From Nitrosospira multiformis (GTDB lineage: Bacteria > Pseudomonadota > Gammaproteobacteria > Burkholderiales > Nitrosomonadaceae): a DNA stretch of 64,000 nucleotides. The DNA lies in NCBI GenBank assembly GCA_017306155.1, contig JAFKJB010000011.1:1-64000 (forward strand), in the 5' to 3' direction. Of this stretch, positions 1 to 9,243 are shown piece by piece (the first letter of the stretch is position 1; each line of letters starts with the position of its first letter). Position numbers and translations under genes: made by a program. Below the pieces are notes generated by a model. The model did no database searches. It had not been told where the DNA came from and saw nothing but the letters and a program-made list of their open reading frames with translations.

Positions 1-1
1 C

Positions 2-229
2 ATTGAGCCTGCGATCGGACACATGAAAAACGACGGGCGGCTGCGCAGAAACTGGTTGAAAGGCGCACAAGGCGACGCCTTCCATGCCTTGCTCTGTGGT
101 TGCGGACACAACCTGCGCATGATTCTGAGGAAGCTGCGGCTTCTTCTCGTCCTGATTCTCGTTCGGCTGCAGGCGCAAACAGCGAATGATGACAGAGATG
201 GGCACCAGCTTATAGCAGCCTGTTCCTGA
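2..229 (+). CDS. IS5-family transposase, C-terminal fragment (cut by window start)
   Basis: The frame is open from the window edge and ends in TGA at 227-229. The peptide has the typical end of IS5-type DDE transposases: IEPAIGHMK, then NWLKGAQGDAFHALLCGCGHN, then a basic/hydrophobic helix. The Glu of IEP fits the last residue of the DDE catalytic triad; that assignment is from family knowledge. The first part of the gene lies outside the window, so I cannot say whether the copy is intact. No clear right-hand terminal inverted repeat could be set after the stop. Confidence 0.75.
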   Translation: MEPAIGHMKNDGRLRRNWLKGAQGDAFHALLCGCGHNLRMILRKLRLLLVLILVRLQAQTANDDRDGHQLIAACS

Positions 230-829
230 AAATCAAATTATTCAGGGATGACTATTTATGGCCTGGCTGCCCGTGAAGAACATCTGGCAACGGACATTCT
301 AGGGGCTGACTTGAGCGGCGCCGGGTGGGACACTTGCCAGTAAAAAACAGCAATAAAATGCAATCAGCCAAGATAAAGAAAGGAGATTAATATACTGATT
401 CTTTTGTTTTAATGTGTTGTAGCTTGCCATGATGTATTGATTGACCCGGGATCATAATCCGTTGGTCCCCAGTTCGAATCCGGGATTCGTTACCTCTCTG
501 AATGGGCTGGCATTCTCGTTAATCCATTTTTCTGGCTCTTCCCCATGGCTTTTTCCCATTAACGGGATAGGTCTGAGCTTGGCCGTATTTTTTTGATGGA
601 AAATATTTAGATGTGTGTGTTTATGGATTCCAAAAGGCAGACTGGACTATTCGCATCCCCTCCACAGGTCACAGGCTAATTGGATCGACTCATTTCCCTT
701 GAATCGACCTGCTATTCGCGAATCAATGTTGGCAGCATCATCGGGCATGCCTGCTATATTGAATTTATGTCCTGTTTTTTCACCGGAAACGGGATGCCAT
801 TTTTTCAACGCAGGTTCAGGAGAAGCGCC
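230..829. other. gene-poor stretch after the transposase
   Basis: About 600 bases without a convincing gene. It holds the tRNA 3' fragment described separately (444-494). Short ORFs at 615-848 and on the opposite strand have no recognisable product or ribosome site and overlap chaB or its upstream region. The stretch reads as scar sequence left by mobile elements. Confidence 0.5.
444..494 (+). pseudogene. 3' half of a CAT-anticodon tRNA (tRNA-Met-like remnant)
   Basis: The sequence folds as an anticodon arm (stem CCGGG/TCCG with one end mismatch, loop containing TCATAA), a short variable region, a T-arm with the GTTCGAATC loop and one stem mismatch, then a 7-base acceptor strand ending TTACC. 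No matching 5' acceptor strand or D-arm precedes it, and the terminal A of CCA is absent. CAT would fit elongator tRNA-Met or the lysidine-modified tRNA-Ile. It is most likely a leftover half of a tRNA attachment site. Confidence 0.5.
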
Positions 830-1060
830 ATGCCATACCATACATTGAAAGACCTTCCGGACAATGTTACCAATGTTCTGCCAAAGCACGCCCAGGAAAT
901 ATACAGGGCCGCTTTCAATAATGCCTGGGATGAGTACAAGGACCCGGGTGAGCGCAGGGGCCATGCCTCGCGCGAAGAAACAGCACACAAGGTAGCCTGG
1001 GCGGCCGTAAAAAAGGAATATGAGAAAGAGGGCGACGAATGGCGCAAGAAAAAGTCCTGA
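830..1060 (+). CDS. chaB: ChaB family protein
   Basis: A 76-residue protein matching the ChaB family over its whole length: N-terminal MPYHTLKDLPDNV, central YRAAFNNAWDEY, and C-terminal HKVAWAAVKKEYEK. ChaB was named as a putative regulator of the ChaA cation/proton antiporter; its biochemical role is not settled. The in-frame ORF is open further upstream, but ATG 830 is preceded by AGGAGA at a good distance and gives the family's normal length. No chaA or chaC is adjacent. An imperfect tandem repeat lies just after the stop. Confidence 0.85.
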   Translation: MPYHTLKDLPDNVTNVLPKHAQEIYRAAFNNAWDEYKDPGERRGHASREETAHKVAWAAVKKEYEKEGDEWRKKKS

Positions 1061-1062
1061 TC

Positions 1063-1089
1063 TTTTGAGGGGAAATTTTTGAGGGAAAT
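1063..1089. repeat. imperfect 13/14-bp tandem duplication after chaB
   Basis: TTTTGAGGGGAAAT (1063-1076) is followed directly by TTTTGAGGGAAAT (1077-1089). The two units differ by one G. It begins three bases after the chaB stop codon. Confidence 0.6.
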
Positions 1090-1191
1090 GTCATGGATTT
1101 GCCAATCCCAGGGGATCTCCGGGCAGGGACGAAGTCGCATTCGCCCCTGTCAGGAAAACGCCTTTTCTGCGATTACCGCGATTATTTCAAA

Positions 1192-1956
1192 TCACTGTTT
1201 TACACAGATACCGCTGCAATCCGCTCCGCCACGCGCCGGATCGCAACTGTCTGAAGGATCATCCACACACTTCTTGCCCGCAGGGCAGGGGAAGCCGGCT
1301 ATGCCACCGCACATCTGCTTCGGTTCCTTCTCCCCATACGCCGAGCTTCCTTTCGGCGGATAATCGACACGCTTGCCTTCTCCCGGCTTTGCCGATTCCG
1401 CTGCGCCTATCCTGACCGTCTCGCGAACCTGGCGGGGGGCGATCGCTTCCACATCGATGGATTCGACATCTCCATCAGTATGCCGGGCGGTATAAATGCC
1501 GACAACATCCAGGGGCACCGGGCTTTTCACAACCAGGAATCCTTCAAGAAAGGCGAAATCCACGCACACGCCATTGATCGGACAAAAATAATTGGCGATA
1601 TCAAAGCAATTCACCCCTACCGCCCCATCCGGCTGAATGACCGCCTCCTTGAAAGGCGTTACATCGAATGGCCCTGGCTCGGAGCCAAATTGAGCGGCAA
1701 GTGCCACCTGGGCGGCAATGCTGATTTTTTTGCTACCCGGATTATGAATGTTGACCGTGGTGCGGTAAGTGCCCCGCGCCAGTGTTCCATCCTGATGGGG
1801 GAGCAGCAATGAGCATGCAACCTTGGCCGCATACTGATACTCTGTCTTGATTGTCCTGGAAGGCTTCATCGGCTCCGCCTCTGAGGCGGGAATAACAAGC
1901 AGACCGCACAGTCCCATCAATGCGGACAGAAATCCCCTCATTCGCAACTGTTTCAT
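1192..1956 (-). CDS. secreted Cys-rich protein of unknown function
   Basis: I do not recognise a named family for the whole protein (254 aa). The start at 1956 is chosen because AAGGAGG precedes it and the product then begins with a clean Sec signal (MKQLRMRGF, hydrophobic core, cleavage near ASEAEP). The middle looks like a beta-sandwich with three Cys around residues 130-145. The C-terminal 40 residues form a Cys-rich module beginning MCGGIAGFPCP and continuing CVDDPSDSCDP and GGADCSGIC. This module resembles short extracellular Cys-knot or Kazal-like tails seen in other secreted proteins. It is probably periplasmic or exported and disulfide-bonded. Confidence 0.65.
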   Translation of the reverse strand: MKQLRMRGFLSALMGLCGLLVIPASEAEPMKPSRTIKTEYQYAAKVACSLLLPHQDGTLARGTYRTTVNIHNPGSKKISIAAQVALAAQFGSEPGPFDVTPFKEAVIQPDGAVGVNCFDIANYFCPINGVCVDFAFLEGFLVVKSPVPLDVVGIYTARHTDGDVESIDVEAIAPRQVRETVRIGAAESAKPGEGKRVDYPPKGSSAYGEKEPKQMCGGIAGFPCPAGKKCVDDPSDSCDPARGGADCSGICVKQ

Positions 1957-2366
1957 GATCCCCTCCTTATTGTCGGGATTTGCATAAAAACCGCATGCCT
2001 TCAAATATCGGGGTCATGAACAGGCATGAAGCATATTAAACCGTCATTACTCCAGTGACAGGAGGGCATTCGGGTTTCCATATTTATTCATAGCAGTATT
2101 TGCTTTACAGTCAAGCTTGCTCCCGGGATTCTCAAAACGATGCTTTTTGTCGGGGATGAGGCTGGCTGATCAGTCCTTGGGCAGGGACGGAGGCTATCAT
2201 GGCGTGAATCCTGCCAAGGCGGATGGAGATGGAAAATCGAAGGAACTTTGCTCGCGGAAAGATCGCAGAACGTAAGGCATGGAAGTATGACGAAAAGTCA
2301 TTTTTCCTTTCTTGCAGTAGCAGTCAAGCTTCCTTCAAAAATCGGGCAGAAGCCTTCTCTTTCAGA
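1957..2366. other. intergenic stretch
   Basis: It contains the upstream region of the secreted protein gene. Two overlapping plus-strand ORFs (2223-2438 and 2248-2454) run antisense into the zinc-ribbon gene and show no family features. Nothing else could be supported. Confidence 0.4.
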
Positions 2367-2603
2367 TCAATGCGGGCTTTTTCCGTTCGACGCGCCGGCC
2401 AATTTTTTGAGGAGCGTCTTACAGGATTTGTGTACTGACTCAAGCATGGTGTAGAGATCGAGGAGATTGATGACGATATATTTGCCGCAATCCGGACAGG
2501 AAAGCCTCGGTTCATACTTGAGCCGCAGGATCGTCTCTTCATGCTGGCTCGAGCAGTGGGGACAGAGGACTGTTATTGACTCGGAATCCAGATTGAGTGA
2601 CAT
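2367..2603 (-). CDS. small zinc-ribbon protein, conserved hypothetical
   Basis: A 78-residue protein with two CxxC knuckles, LCPHCS near residue 14 and LSCPDCGK near residue 36, as expected for a single zinc ribbon. A hydrophobic helix (IVINLLDLYTMLESV) and a basic tail follow. Function is not recognisable. It stands alone: the secreted protein gene on the same strand begins about 410 bases downstream and nothing clear lies upstream. Small ribbons of this kind are often nucleic-acid or protein adaptors, which is only a possibility here. Confidence 0.6.
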   Translation of the reverse strand: MSLNLDSESITVLCPHCSSQHEETILRLKYEPRLSCPDCGKYIVINLLDLYTMLESVHKSCKTLLKKLAGASNGKSPH

Positions 2604-3370
2604 TGCAATCCTTTATGACCGGGTTGAGACTCGTTTCGGATGACTGGAATATCAGAAATTTCCCGCAGGAACTGCAGGCACAATTCGAGCTTCTGAATAT
2701 CCGACTTGATGACCGTACGATCCTTTCGACGATGTTTGCAATAATATAGATATAGGGCAGGCTATGTGATCGACCGACTTATCCTTGATGGTGTCGATTT
2801 ATTCGATCTACAGCAGATCGACTGGATGATCGAGATCAATACAAGGGGTATTGTGTGGTAACGACCTGGAGAAGCGCAAGGAATTTTCTCGGTACATAGC
2901 CATGATACGTTCACGGTTCTTTGGTAACCAAGAGGGTAGCGCGCGCGACCTGCTGGAGTAGTACCTCGCATTGCCACAACTCGGCATGGAAACGCGCTGC
3001 GGGTGTTTTCGTGCACATTCTCAGCAAGCCCCCCGTTATTTTATTGGAGGAAATCACCATAGTGCTTCGCTCATCGCCTGTTTTCTGTAGCGCGGGAATA
3101 TCTGCCACCGTTCGTCCTATCCACCGATAATGCGGCTGCTTTCTTTAATCCGGCATCAGTGATTCGGCGGATGCTGAAACACGGACTCGTGGCACCATCA
3201 AACAGCCGAAAATCAAAAATATGCTGCGTTCCTGGAAGAACAGTCATCGTCGAAGTTCCTTCTCAAATGGCCGGACGAAAGAACGCATGAATGGAGAAAG
3301 GGCGATCGGAGAAAGCATGATCGTCGAAAAGAGCCCAGTTCCAACTAATGGATAAGCAAAGAATATTGAA
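2604..3370. other. long intergenic stretch, no supported gene
   Basis: About 770 bases. A 44-codon ORF at 2615-2749 (MTGLRLVSDDWN...) has no good ribosome site and no recognisable match. The opposing short ORFs at 2762-3130 are mutually overlapping and look random. The sequence could be decayed coding DNA, but no parent gene can be named. Confidence 0.4.
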
Positions 3371-4714
3371 ATGCCAGCCGAAACCTCAAACCATCCGCCG
3401 AGTAGCAAAACAGCCCTGCTTCAGTTATTGCAGAAGCACAAGCTCGTATCTGAAATGCTACACAAGCAGGATATGCGGCGCCATGATCTGGTCGAGTCGC
3501 TGGTCCACAAACAGAATCTGGTGCAGCTAAGCCAAACGTTGGAAAGAACCGATCCTGTCGAGATTGCACAAACCCTGGAAGGCCTGCCACCCGAGGATCA
3601 ATTGATTGTCTGGAATCAGGTCAGTAATGAACGAAAAATATCCGTGCTCCGTGAATTGCCTTTTTCTTTTCAGCAGATATTAGGAAACAGCGAGTTCAAG
3701 GATGAACATCCGGGCATTAAAGCATTTCAACTGAACGAAGGGCATTTGCGTGAAGTTCGCATCAATATTCGAGAGGGCCTGGTCGAAGCCAAACCCATCT
3801 GGGTTGATTTGGTCGATCCCTCCGTTAAAGAACGAGCCTGGGTAGCCGATTTTTTCGGTATTGACCTACCAGATCCAAATCGTCTGGGTGACCTGGAATC
3901 GAGTGCCCGCTTTTATGTAGAAGAAAATGGTGAAATTCACCTGCGCTCGGTTTTTCTGCTTAACAGGGATGTCTCACGCAACGTCGAGGTGGCATTTATC
4001 CTGCACAAGGAAATCCTGTTCTCGGTTCGTATGGAAGAGCTTCCGGTATTCCGGATACAGCGTTTGCGCGCTCGTTCGCAATCCAATTACGTCGTGGATG
4101 CATGGGATATGCTTTTGGATTTATACGCGGCAAATGTCGAATACTCCGCCGAGGCGCTGGAAGATGTATATCGCGGCCTTGAAATGGTGGGCAAGCAGGT
4201 ACTCAGCAAGGAGATGAGCGATGATGACGCCGCTACGATGCTAACAGCAATTGCCCATGAGGAGGATTTGAATGGCCTGATTCGCCGGAATGTGCTGGAT
4301 ACCCGCCGCGCAGTCTCCTTTATCTTGCGGAGCCATTTTCTTGCCAGACAGCCTGCTGACGATGCACAACAAATACTGCGCGATATCGAGTCTCTCGATG
4401 GACACACCACCTTCCTGTTCGGCAAGATCAATTTTTTGATGGACGCCACCGTTGGCTTCATCAATATCAACCAGAATAAGGTGATCAAGCAACTGACGGT
4501 GATCAGCGTAGTCTTTATGCCGCTTAACATAATTGCCGGGATTGGCGGCATGTCGGAGTTCTCCATGATGACTGAGGGAATTCCCTGGCCCGCTTCTTAT
4601 GGGGGTTTTATTATTGGGCTGGGCATCGTTGCCTGGATTACCTTTTTATTGTTGCGCCTTCCTGGAAACCTTAAGCTGTTCAAGTTGCGTAAACGGTCAG
4701 CAGGGACAAGATAA
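3371..4714 (+). CDS. CorA-family divalent cation transporter with N-terminal extension
   Basis: 447 aa. The C-terminal half follows the CorA plan: a cytoplasmic domain with long helices (about 120-370) and two membrane segments near the end (about 374-392 and 411-430). The first 110 residues resemble the MgtE N-terminal helical repeat domain (TLERTDPVEIAQTLEGLPPED) and are not usual in CorA. The selectivity motif between the two helices should be GMN; here positions 393-395 read GMS, followed by EFSMM. It is probably a pentameric inner-membrane channel for Mg2+ or another divalent ion, with the ion uncertain because of the motif change. The gene is monocistronic, and the ribosome site before ATG 3371 is weak. 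Confidence 0.8.
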   Translation: MPAETSNHPPSSKTALLQLLQKHKLVSEMLHKQDMRRHDLVESLVHKQNLVQLSQTLERTDPVEIAQTLEGLPPEDQLIVWNQVSNERKISVLRELPFSFQQILGNSEFKDEHPGIKAFQLNEGHLREVRINIREGLVEAKPIWVDLVDPSVKERAWVADFFGIDLPDPNRLGDLESSARFYVEENGEIHLRSVFLLNRDVSRNVEVAFILHKEILFSVRMEELPVFRIQRLRARSQSNYVVDAWDMLLDLYAANVEYSAEALEDVYRGLEMVGKQVLSKEMSDDDAATMLTAIAHEEDLNGLIRRNVLDTRRAVSFILRSHFLARQPADDAQQILRDIESLDGHTTFLFGKINFLMDATVGFININQNKVIKQLTVISVVFMPLNIIAGIGGMSEFSMMTEGIPWPASYGGFIIGLGIVAWITFLLLRLPGNLKLFKLRKRSAGTR

Positions 4715-4819
4715 GGAACCGAATCCGCATCTCAAACCGAACCATGGCTCTGCTGAAGAAAAGACAAACCGGAATCCTGCCCTTGATCTGACTGATTTGG
4801 TGGAAAGGCAGGGAATCAC

Positions 4820-4850
4820 AAAAAAAAGGAGGCTATGTCAATAGCCTCCT
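4820..4850 (-). terminator. intrinsic terminator of the 4868-5599 gene
   Basis: A perfect 10-bp stem (AGGAGGCTAT/ATAGCCTCCT, 4827-4836 and 4841-4850) with a GTCA loop. On the minus strand it is followed by a run of eight T (A run at 4820-4827). It begins 18 bases after the stop of the minus-strand gene. Confidence 0.85.
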
Positions 4851-4867
4851 TAATAAAGGAGACTTAT

Positions 4868-5599
4868 TTACAGTTGCTGAAGAGAGATCGTTGCTTGTTG
4901 GCTATTTTGAACGCTATCAGCATTGATCCAGACGAACTGGGTGCCATTTCCAAATATCGAGCTGGAGATTTTCTGAGGTTGACCAGTGGTTGGCTGAATA
5001 AATTTGTAGTTTACGGGATTAGCTGGATCTGCCTGATAAACGTTGGCAGCCGCTGAAGGACCGGGGTTTACGCAATAGATGGTGATATCAGATGAGCTTG
5101 GGCCAAACTGCGCCGTATAGAACTGCGTTATGTTGCTTTGCAAATTCATTTGGTACCATGTGGAAGCGGGTACTGCATAGAATCTGGTAAAGGCGGCAAA
5201 TTTCTGCGTGCTTCCATTTATTGGAAGGCTGGAGTTGTTGATACCGGCGGTATTTATCGGAAATGCAAGACTTCCTATAAATGCACTTATCTTAGAGTCT
5301 GCAGGCTGGTCGCTGGTTAAACTGACAGTGACTGTATTTGTCACATTTCCATTTACCAATACGATTGAGGCCAGTCCCTGGTTTCCTGTCGTGCCGGGGA
5401 CAACGACCTTGACTGGAGCTACCGAGTTGGTAGTTACAATTGTTACCGTTGTATCATGATCGGTTCCCGCTGAATTATAAAGGAAGATACCGTTCGCGCC
5501 ATTTTGGATGTTTGTACAAACATACTGATTGTTATTCCGATCTAAAGTGACTAGGCGTCCATCATCCCAATTCCCTGTTGTTGCAAAAAGCAGATTCAT
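4868..5599 (-). CDS. hypothetical beta-rich protein
   Basis: A 243-residue protein without a recognisable family. It is rich in Asn, Thr, Ser, Gln and Val with very few charged residues. That composition is typical of extracellular or structural beta proteins, but there is no signal peptide at the N-terminus (MNLLFATTGNWDDGR). Alternating hydrophobic and polar residues (TVTIVTTNSVAPVKVVV) suggest beta-strands. AGGAG lies 7 bases upstream of the start and a strong terminator follows the stop, so it is a real, separately transcribed gene. A phage or tail-fibre-like origin is conceivable given the decayed DNA upstream, but unproven. Confidence 0.6.
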   Translation of the reverse strand: MNLLFATTGNWDDGRLVTLDRNNNQYVCTNIQNGANGIFLYNSAGTDHDTTVTIVTTNSVAPVKVVVPGTTGNQGLASIVLVNGNVTNTVTVSLTSDQPADSKISAFIGSLAFPINTAGINNSSLPINGSTQKFAAFTRFYAVPASTWYQMNLQSNITQFYTAQFGPSSSDITIYCVNPGPSAAANVYQADPANPVNYKFIQPTTGQPQKISSSIFGNGTQFVWINADSVQNSQQATISLQQL

Positions 5600-5707
5600 A
5601 GTATTTCTCCTAGGTTCGTATTTTTGCTGACTGAAAAGAGAAAATCAGAGGTAGCTATCAAATGACTTGCGATAGCTCAGCAATACTTTAAAGCCTCGAA
5701 AGATGAG

Positions 5708-6008
5708 CTTAGCGAAGAAAAGAAGCAGTTTTATATGCCTTCTTTTTATTTGCCGCGCTGCAAAAATATGCTGCTTTAGCTGGAGCTTTAGTCTCTGCAC
5801 CAGGAACTGAAGACGATTTAAACGAAAGCTTCAAAAATCAAGCCGCCTGACTGCGTAAAGTGAGGCGGTTTTTTCATTGAGGAGACGGAAATGCTTGATG
5901 ACGCAAGGATAAAAACTGAAGAGATGAGTGATCGCCCGATAAGAAATGGATGACAAAATCGATCAGATTCAAAAATGAATGGACGATTTTCGGTCTGCAA
6001 CATTGGAG
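5708..6008 (+). pseudogene. decayed short ORFs, possibly phage-derived
   Basis: Two broken reading frames flank a terminator. The first ends ...QKYAALAGALVSAPGTEDDLNE...KNQAA* at about 5850 and has no start codon in frame, because a stop lies just upstream. The second starts at ATG 5891 after GAGGAG and encodes MLDDARIKTEEMSDR. A shift of frame near 5940 then restores EMDDKIDQIQK, MDDF and RSATLE. The charged heptad-like peptide looks like a small coiled-coil protein disabled by a frameshift. No family is assigned. Confidence 0.3.
5843..5874 (+). terminator. rho-independent terminator, plus strand
   Basis: CCGCCT (5843-5848) pairs with AGGCGG (5863-5868) and is followed by six T. It sits just at the stop of the first decayed ORF, consistent with a formerly functional gene upstream. 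Confidence 0.6.
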
Positions 6009-6032
6009 TAAGGCCGTTTGCGCAAAGCCTTA

Positions 6033-6152
6033 CTAGGGTCTGTTAACACAAGCCCATGTTATTGTTTATAAAAGTTTTCTTCTGGCTCAAGCATTCCGGA
6101 TAATGCTTTAATGAATGTCAAAAGGTTGCTTTGAAGTGTTAACAGGCTCTAG
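6033..6152. mobile_element. MITE-like element, 112 bp with CTAG target duplication
   Basis: The element proper spans 6037-6148. The left end GGTCTGTTAACAC (6037-6049) and the reverse complement of the right end, AGCCTGTTAACAC (from 6136-6148), match at 11 of 13 positions. Both ends are bordered by CTAG (6033-6036 and 6149-6152), which fits a 4-bp YTAR-type target duplication like that of IS5-group elements. The interior is AT-rich and non-coding, so it would need a transposase in trans. Confidence 0.7.
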
Positions 6153-6320
6153 ATAAGCTTCCAAATCTATCGACTGATCAATGGGTCGAGATTGGGGCAA
6201 TAATGGAGCCGAAGTATGGCGGAACCGAGGCAAACTGTATGATGCTTAAGTTATTAAATATTAAAAAACAATAACTTAAACGGTTTTGAGAGGGCTCTGA
6301 GGGGATTGAAAATACTGCCG

Positions 6321-6407
6321 TGGTGCCGGGAGGGGGAATCGAACCCCCATGACCTCGCGGTCGCGGGATTTTGAGTCCCGTGCGTCTACCAATTCCGCCA
6401 TCCCGGC
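6321..6407 (-). tRNA. tRNA-Leu (anticodon CAA)
   Basis: On the minus strand the gene begins GCCGGGATGG and ends CCCGGCACCA with the CCA encoded. The acceptor stem, D-arm (GGAATTGGTAGAC), anticodon arm (CGGGA-CTCAAAA-TCCCG, anticodon CAA), long variable arm typical of class II tRNAs, and T-arm with GTTCGATTC are all visible. It reads the TTG codon. It lies divergently about 100 bases upstream of queA. Confidence 0.95.
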
Positions 6408-6505
6408 AAAGCTTTTCCTGTTCTTTTTCAGGAGGGGCATTATCACTGAAAACCCCATTTGCGGCAACCCGTAGCGCGATTCCTGCAGCCGGTATAATAC
6501 GCGCG

Positions 6506-7582
6506 ATGAAAATTCAGGATTTCGACTTCGACCTTCCCCCTGAACTGATTGCGCAGTTTCCGGCCGAGAAGCGGGGCAATAGCCGCATGCTGCACCTCGA
6601 CGCTGCAAGCGGCGCATTGCAGGACAGGATGTTTGCCGATCTCCCGTCGTATTTGCGCCCCGGCGATGTGATCGTTTTTAACGATACCCGCGTCATCAAG
6701 GCGCGCCTGTACGGGATACGAGATACCGGCGGCAGGGTGGAGGTATTGGTGGAGCGCGTGCTCGACAGGCAGCGCGTATTGGCTGCTATCCGTGCCAGTC
6801 ATTCACCGAAACCGGGATCGAAGCTTTTCCTTGCCGACGCGATCGAGGTCATCGTCCTGTCGCGGGAGCACGATTTTTATACCCTGCAATTCGAGCACGA
6901 GGGTGCGGTCATCGAGTTGCTGGAACGTTACGGCAAACTGCCGCTGCCTCCTTACATATCGCGCCCCGTGGAAAAATCTGACGAGCAGCGCTATCAGACC
7001 GTTTATGCGACCCGGCTTGGCGCAGTGGCGGCTCCGACTGCGGGCCTGCATTTCGATGAGCCCATGCTGCAGTTGCTACGGAAAATGGGGGTGGTGATGG
7101 CGCATGTGACGCTGCACGTGGGATCCGGCACTTTCCAGCCGGTGCGGGTGGAAAATATTGCCGATCACAGAATGCACAGCGAATTTTTTGAGGTGTCCAC
7201 GGAAACCGTGGAATACATCCGGAGTGCGAAAGCCGAAGGTGGGCGGGTACTGGCAGTGGGCACCACATCGCTCAGGGCGCTGGAAGCCGCGGCAGCTACG
7301 GAGGAGCGAGCGGAGCCGGATGATAAGAGAGAAGAGGGTGCCCGGATAAAATGCGGAGGGGGCGAAACCGATATTTTCATTACTCCCGGTTATCAATTCC
7401 GGGTGGTGGATTGCCTGCTGACCAACTTTCATTTACCCCGCTCGACCTTGTTGATGCTTGTGTCCGCGTTCGGCGGGGTCGAAAATATCCGGCGGGCGTA
7501 TCGACATGCGATCAAAGAACGCTATCGCTTCTTCAGCTTTGGCGACGCGATGCTGATCGGGAAGACGGAGGATATGGATTAA
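6506..7582 (+). CDS. queA: S-adenosylmethionine:tRNA ribosyltransferase-isomerase
   Basis: 358 aa. QueA transfers and isomerises the ribosyl part of AdoMet onto preQ1 in tRNA, giving epoxyqueuosine. The protein begins [19 protein letters not shown] as the family does and keeps the internal blocks [49 protein letters not shown] and [11 protein letters not shown]. The ORF is open further upstream into the tRNA-Leu gene, so the start was set at 6506 by family length. There is a short non-conserved acidic insertion around residues 265-290. It leads a queuosine/Sec translocase cluster with tgt directly after. Confidence 0.95.
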   Translation: MKIQDFDFDLPPELIAQFPAEKRGNSRMLHLDAASGALQDRMFADLPSYLRPGDVIVFNDTRVIKARLYGIRDTGGRVEVLVERVLDRQRVLAAIRASHSPKPGSKLFLADAIEVIVLSREHDFYTLQFEHEGAVIELLERYGKLPLPPYISRPVEKSDEQRYQTVYATRLGAVAAPTAGLHFDEPMLQLLRKMGVVMAHVTLHVGSGTFQPVRVENIADHRMHSEFFEVSTETVEYIRSAKAEGGRVLAVGTTSLRALEAAAATEERAEPDDKREEGARIKCGGGETDIFITPGYQFRVVDCLLTNFHLPRSTLLMLVSAFGGVENIRRAYRHAIKERYRFFSFGDAMLIGKTEDMD

Positions 7583-7688
7583 AGCCCCGGAATGACGAAT
7601 TCTACGGACAGAATCGTTTGCCGTCAGTCATAGCGATATCCTCTAAAAAACCCTTTGGTCTTCTATAAAACTGCTTTCAGTAGCCTGA

Positions 7689-8795
<1,107 letters not shown>

Positions 8796-8834
8796 TAAAA
8801 TCATGTTCTTTTTATCCCATTACCGGAGAATGCC

Positions 8835-9173
8835 ATGTTGATTAATGCAGCCTACGCTCAGGCTACCGCACCCGCCGTGCCGCCCGGAGCCGATTTTATG
8901 AGTCTGCTCCCGCTGATCGCCATATTCGTCGTGTTTTACCTGCTGCTGATTCGTCCGCAGGCGAAGCGCGCCAAGGAACAGAAGCTGATGATCGAGGCGT
9001 TGCAAAAGGGCGATGAAGTGGCAACTGCGTCGGGCGTGCTGGGCCGGGTGACCCGGATCAGCGGAAATTACATCGTCCTGCAGGTAACCGAAAATGTGCA
9101 GGTTGTCATACTGAAGTCATCTGTTCAAACCCTGCTCCCCAAGGGAACATTGAACACCATCGAAAAAGAATAA
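8835..9173 (+). CDS. yajC: Sec translocon accessory protein YajC
   Basis: 112 aa with one membrane segment (SLLPLIAIFVVFYLLLI, about residues 23-39) followed by the family signature RPQAKRAKEQ and a small cytoplasmic domain (LQKGDEVATASGVLGRVTRI). YajC associates with SecDF in the inner membrane. GGAGA precedes ATG 8835. It lies between tgt and secD as usual. Confidence 0.95.
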   Translation: MLINAAYAQATAPAVPPGADFMSLLPLIAIFVVFYLLLIRPQAKRAKEQKLMIEALQKGDEVATASGVLGRVTRISGNYIVLQVTENVQVVILKSSVQTLLPKGTLNTIEKE

Positions 9174-9243
9174 TTGAAACTATTGTAAACACTGTACGAC
9201 GCGGGCGTTTCGCCCCTTCTCCTCCTCTGTCTACTCCGAAAAC

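Larger units (their letters stand above)
5600..6320. other. intergenic region with decayed ORFs and a small mobile element
   Basis: About 720 bases without an intact gene. It contains the decayed ORFs at about 5700-6010, a plus-strand terminator at 5843-5874 and a MITE-like element at 6037-6148, each listed separately. The rest, up to tRNA-Leu, shows no feature. Confidence 0.5.

Noticed and set aside
2223-2454. Overlapping plus-strand ORFs of about 70 codons
   Set aside because: They run antisense into the zinc-ribbon gene and show no recognisable protein character.
6371-6505. Longer queA start at 6371
   Set aside because: It would run through the tRNA-Leu gene and adds 45 residues absent from the family; ATG 6506 gives the normal N-terminus.
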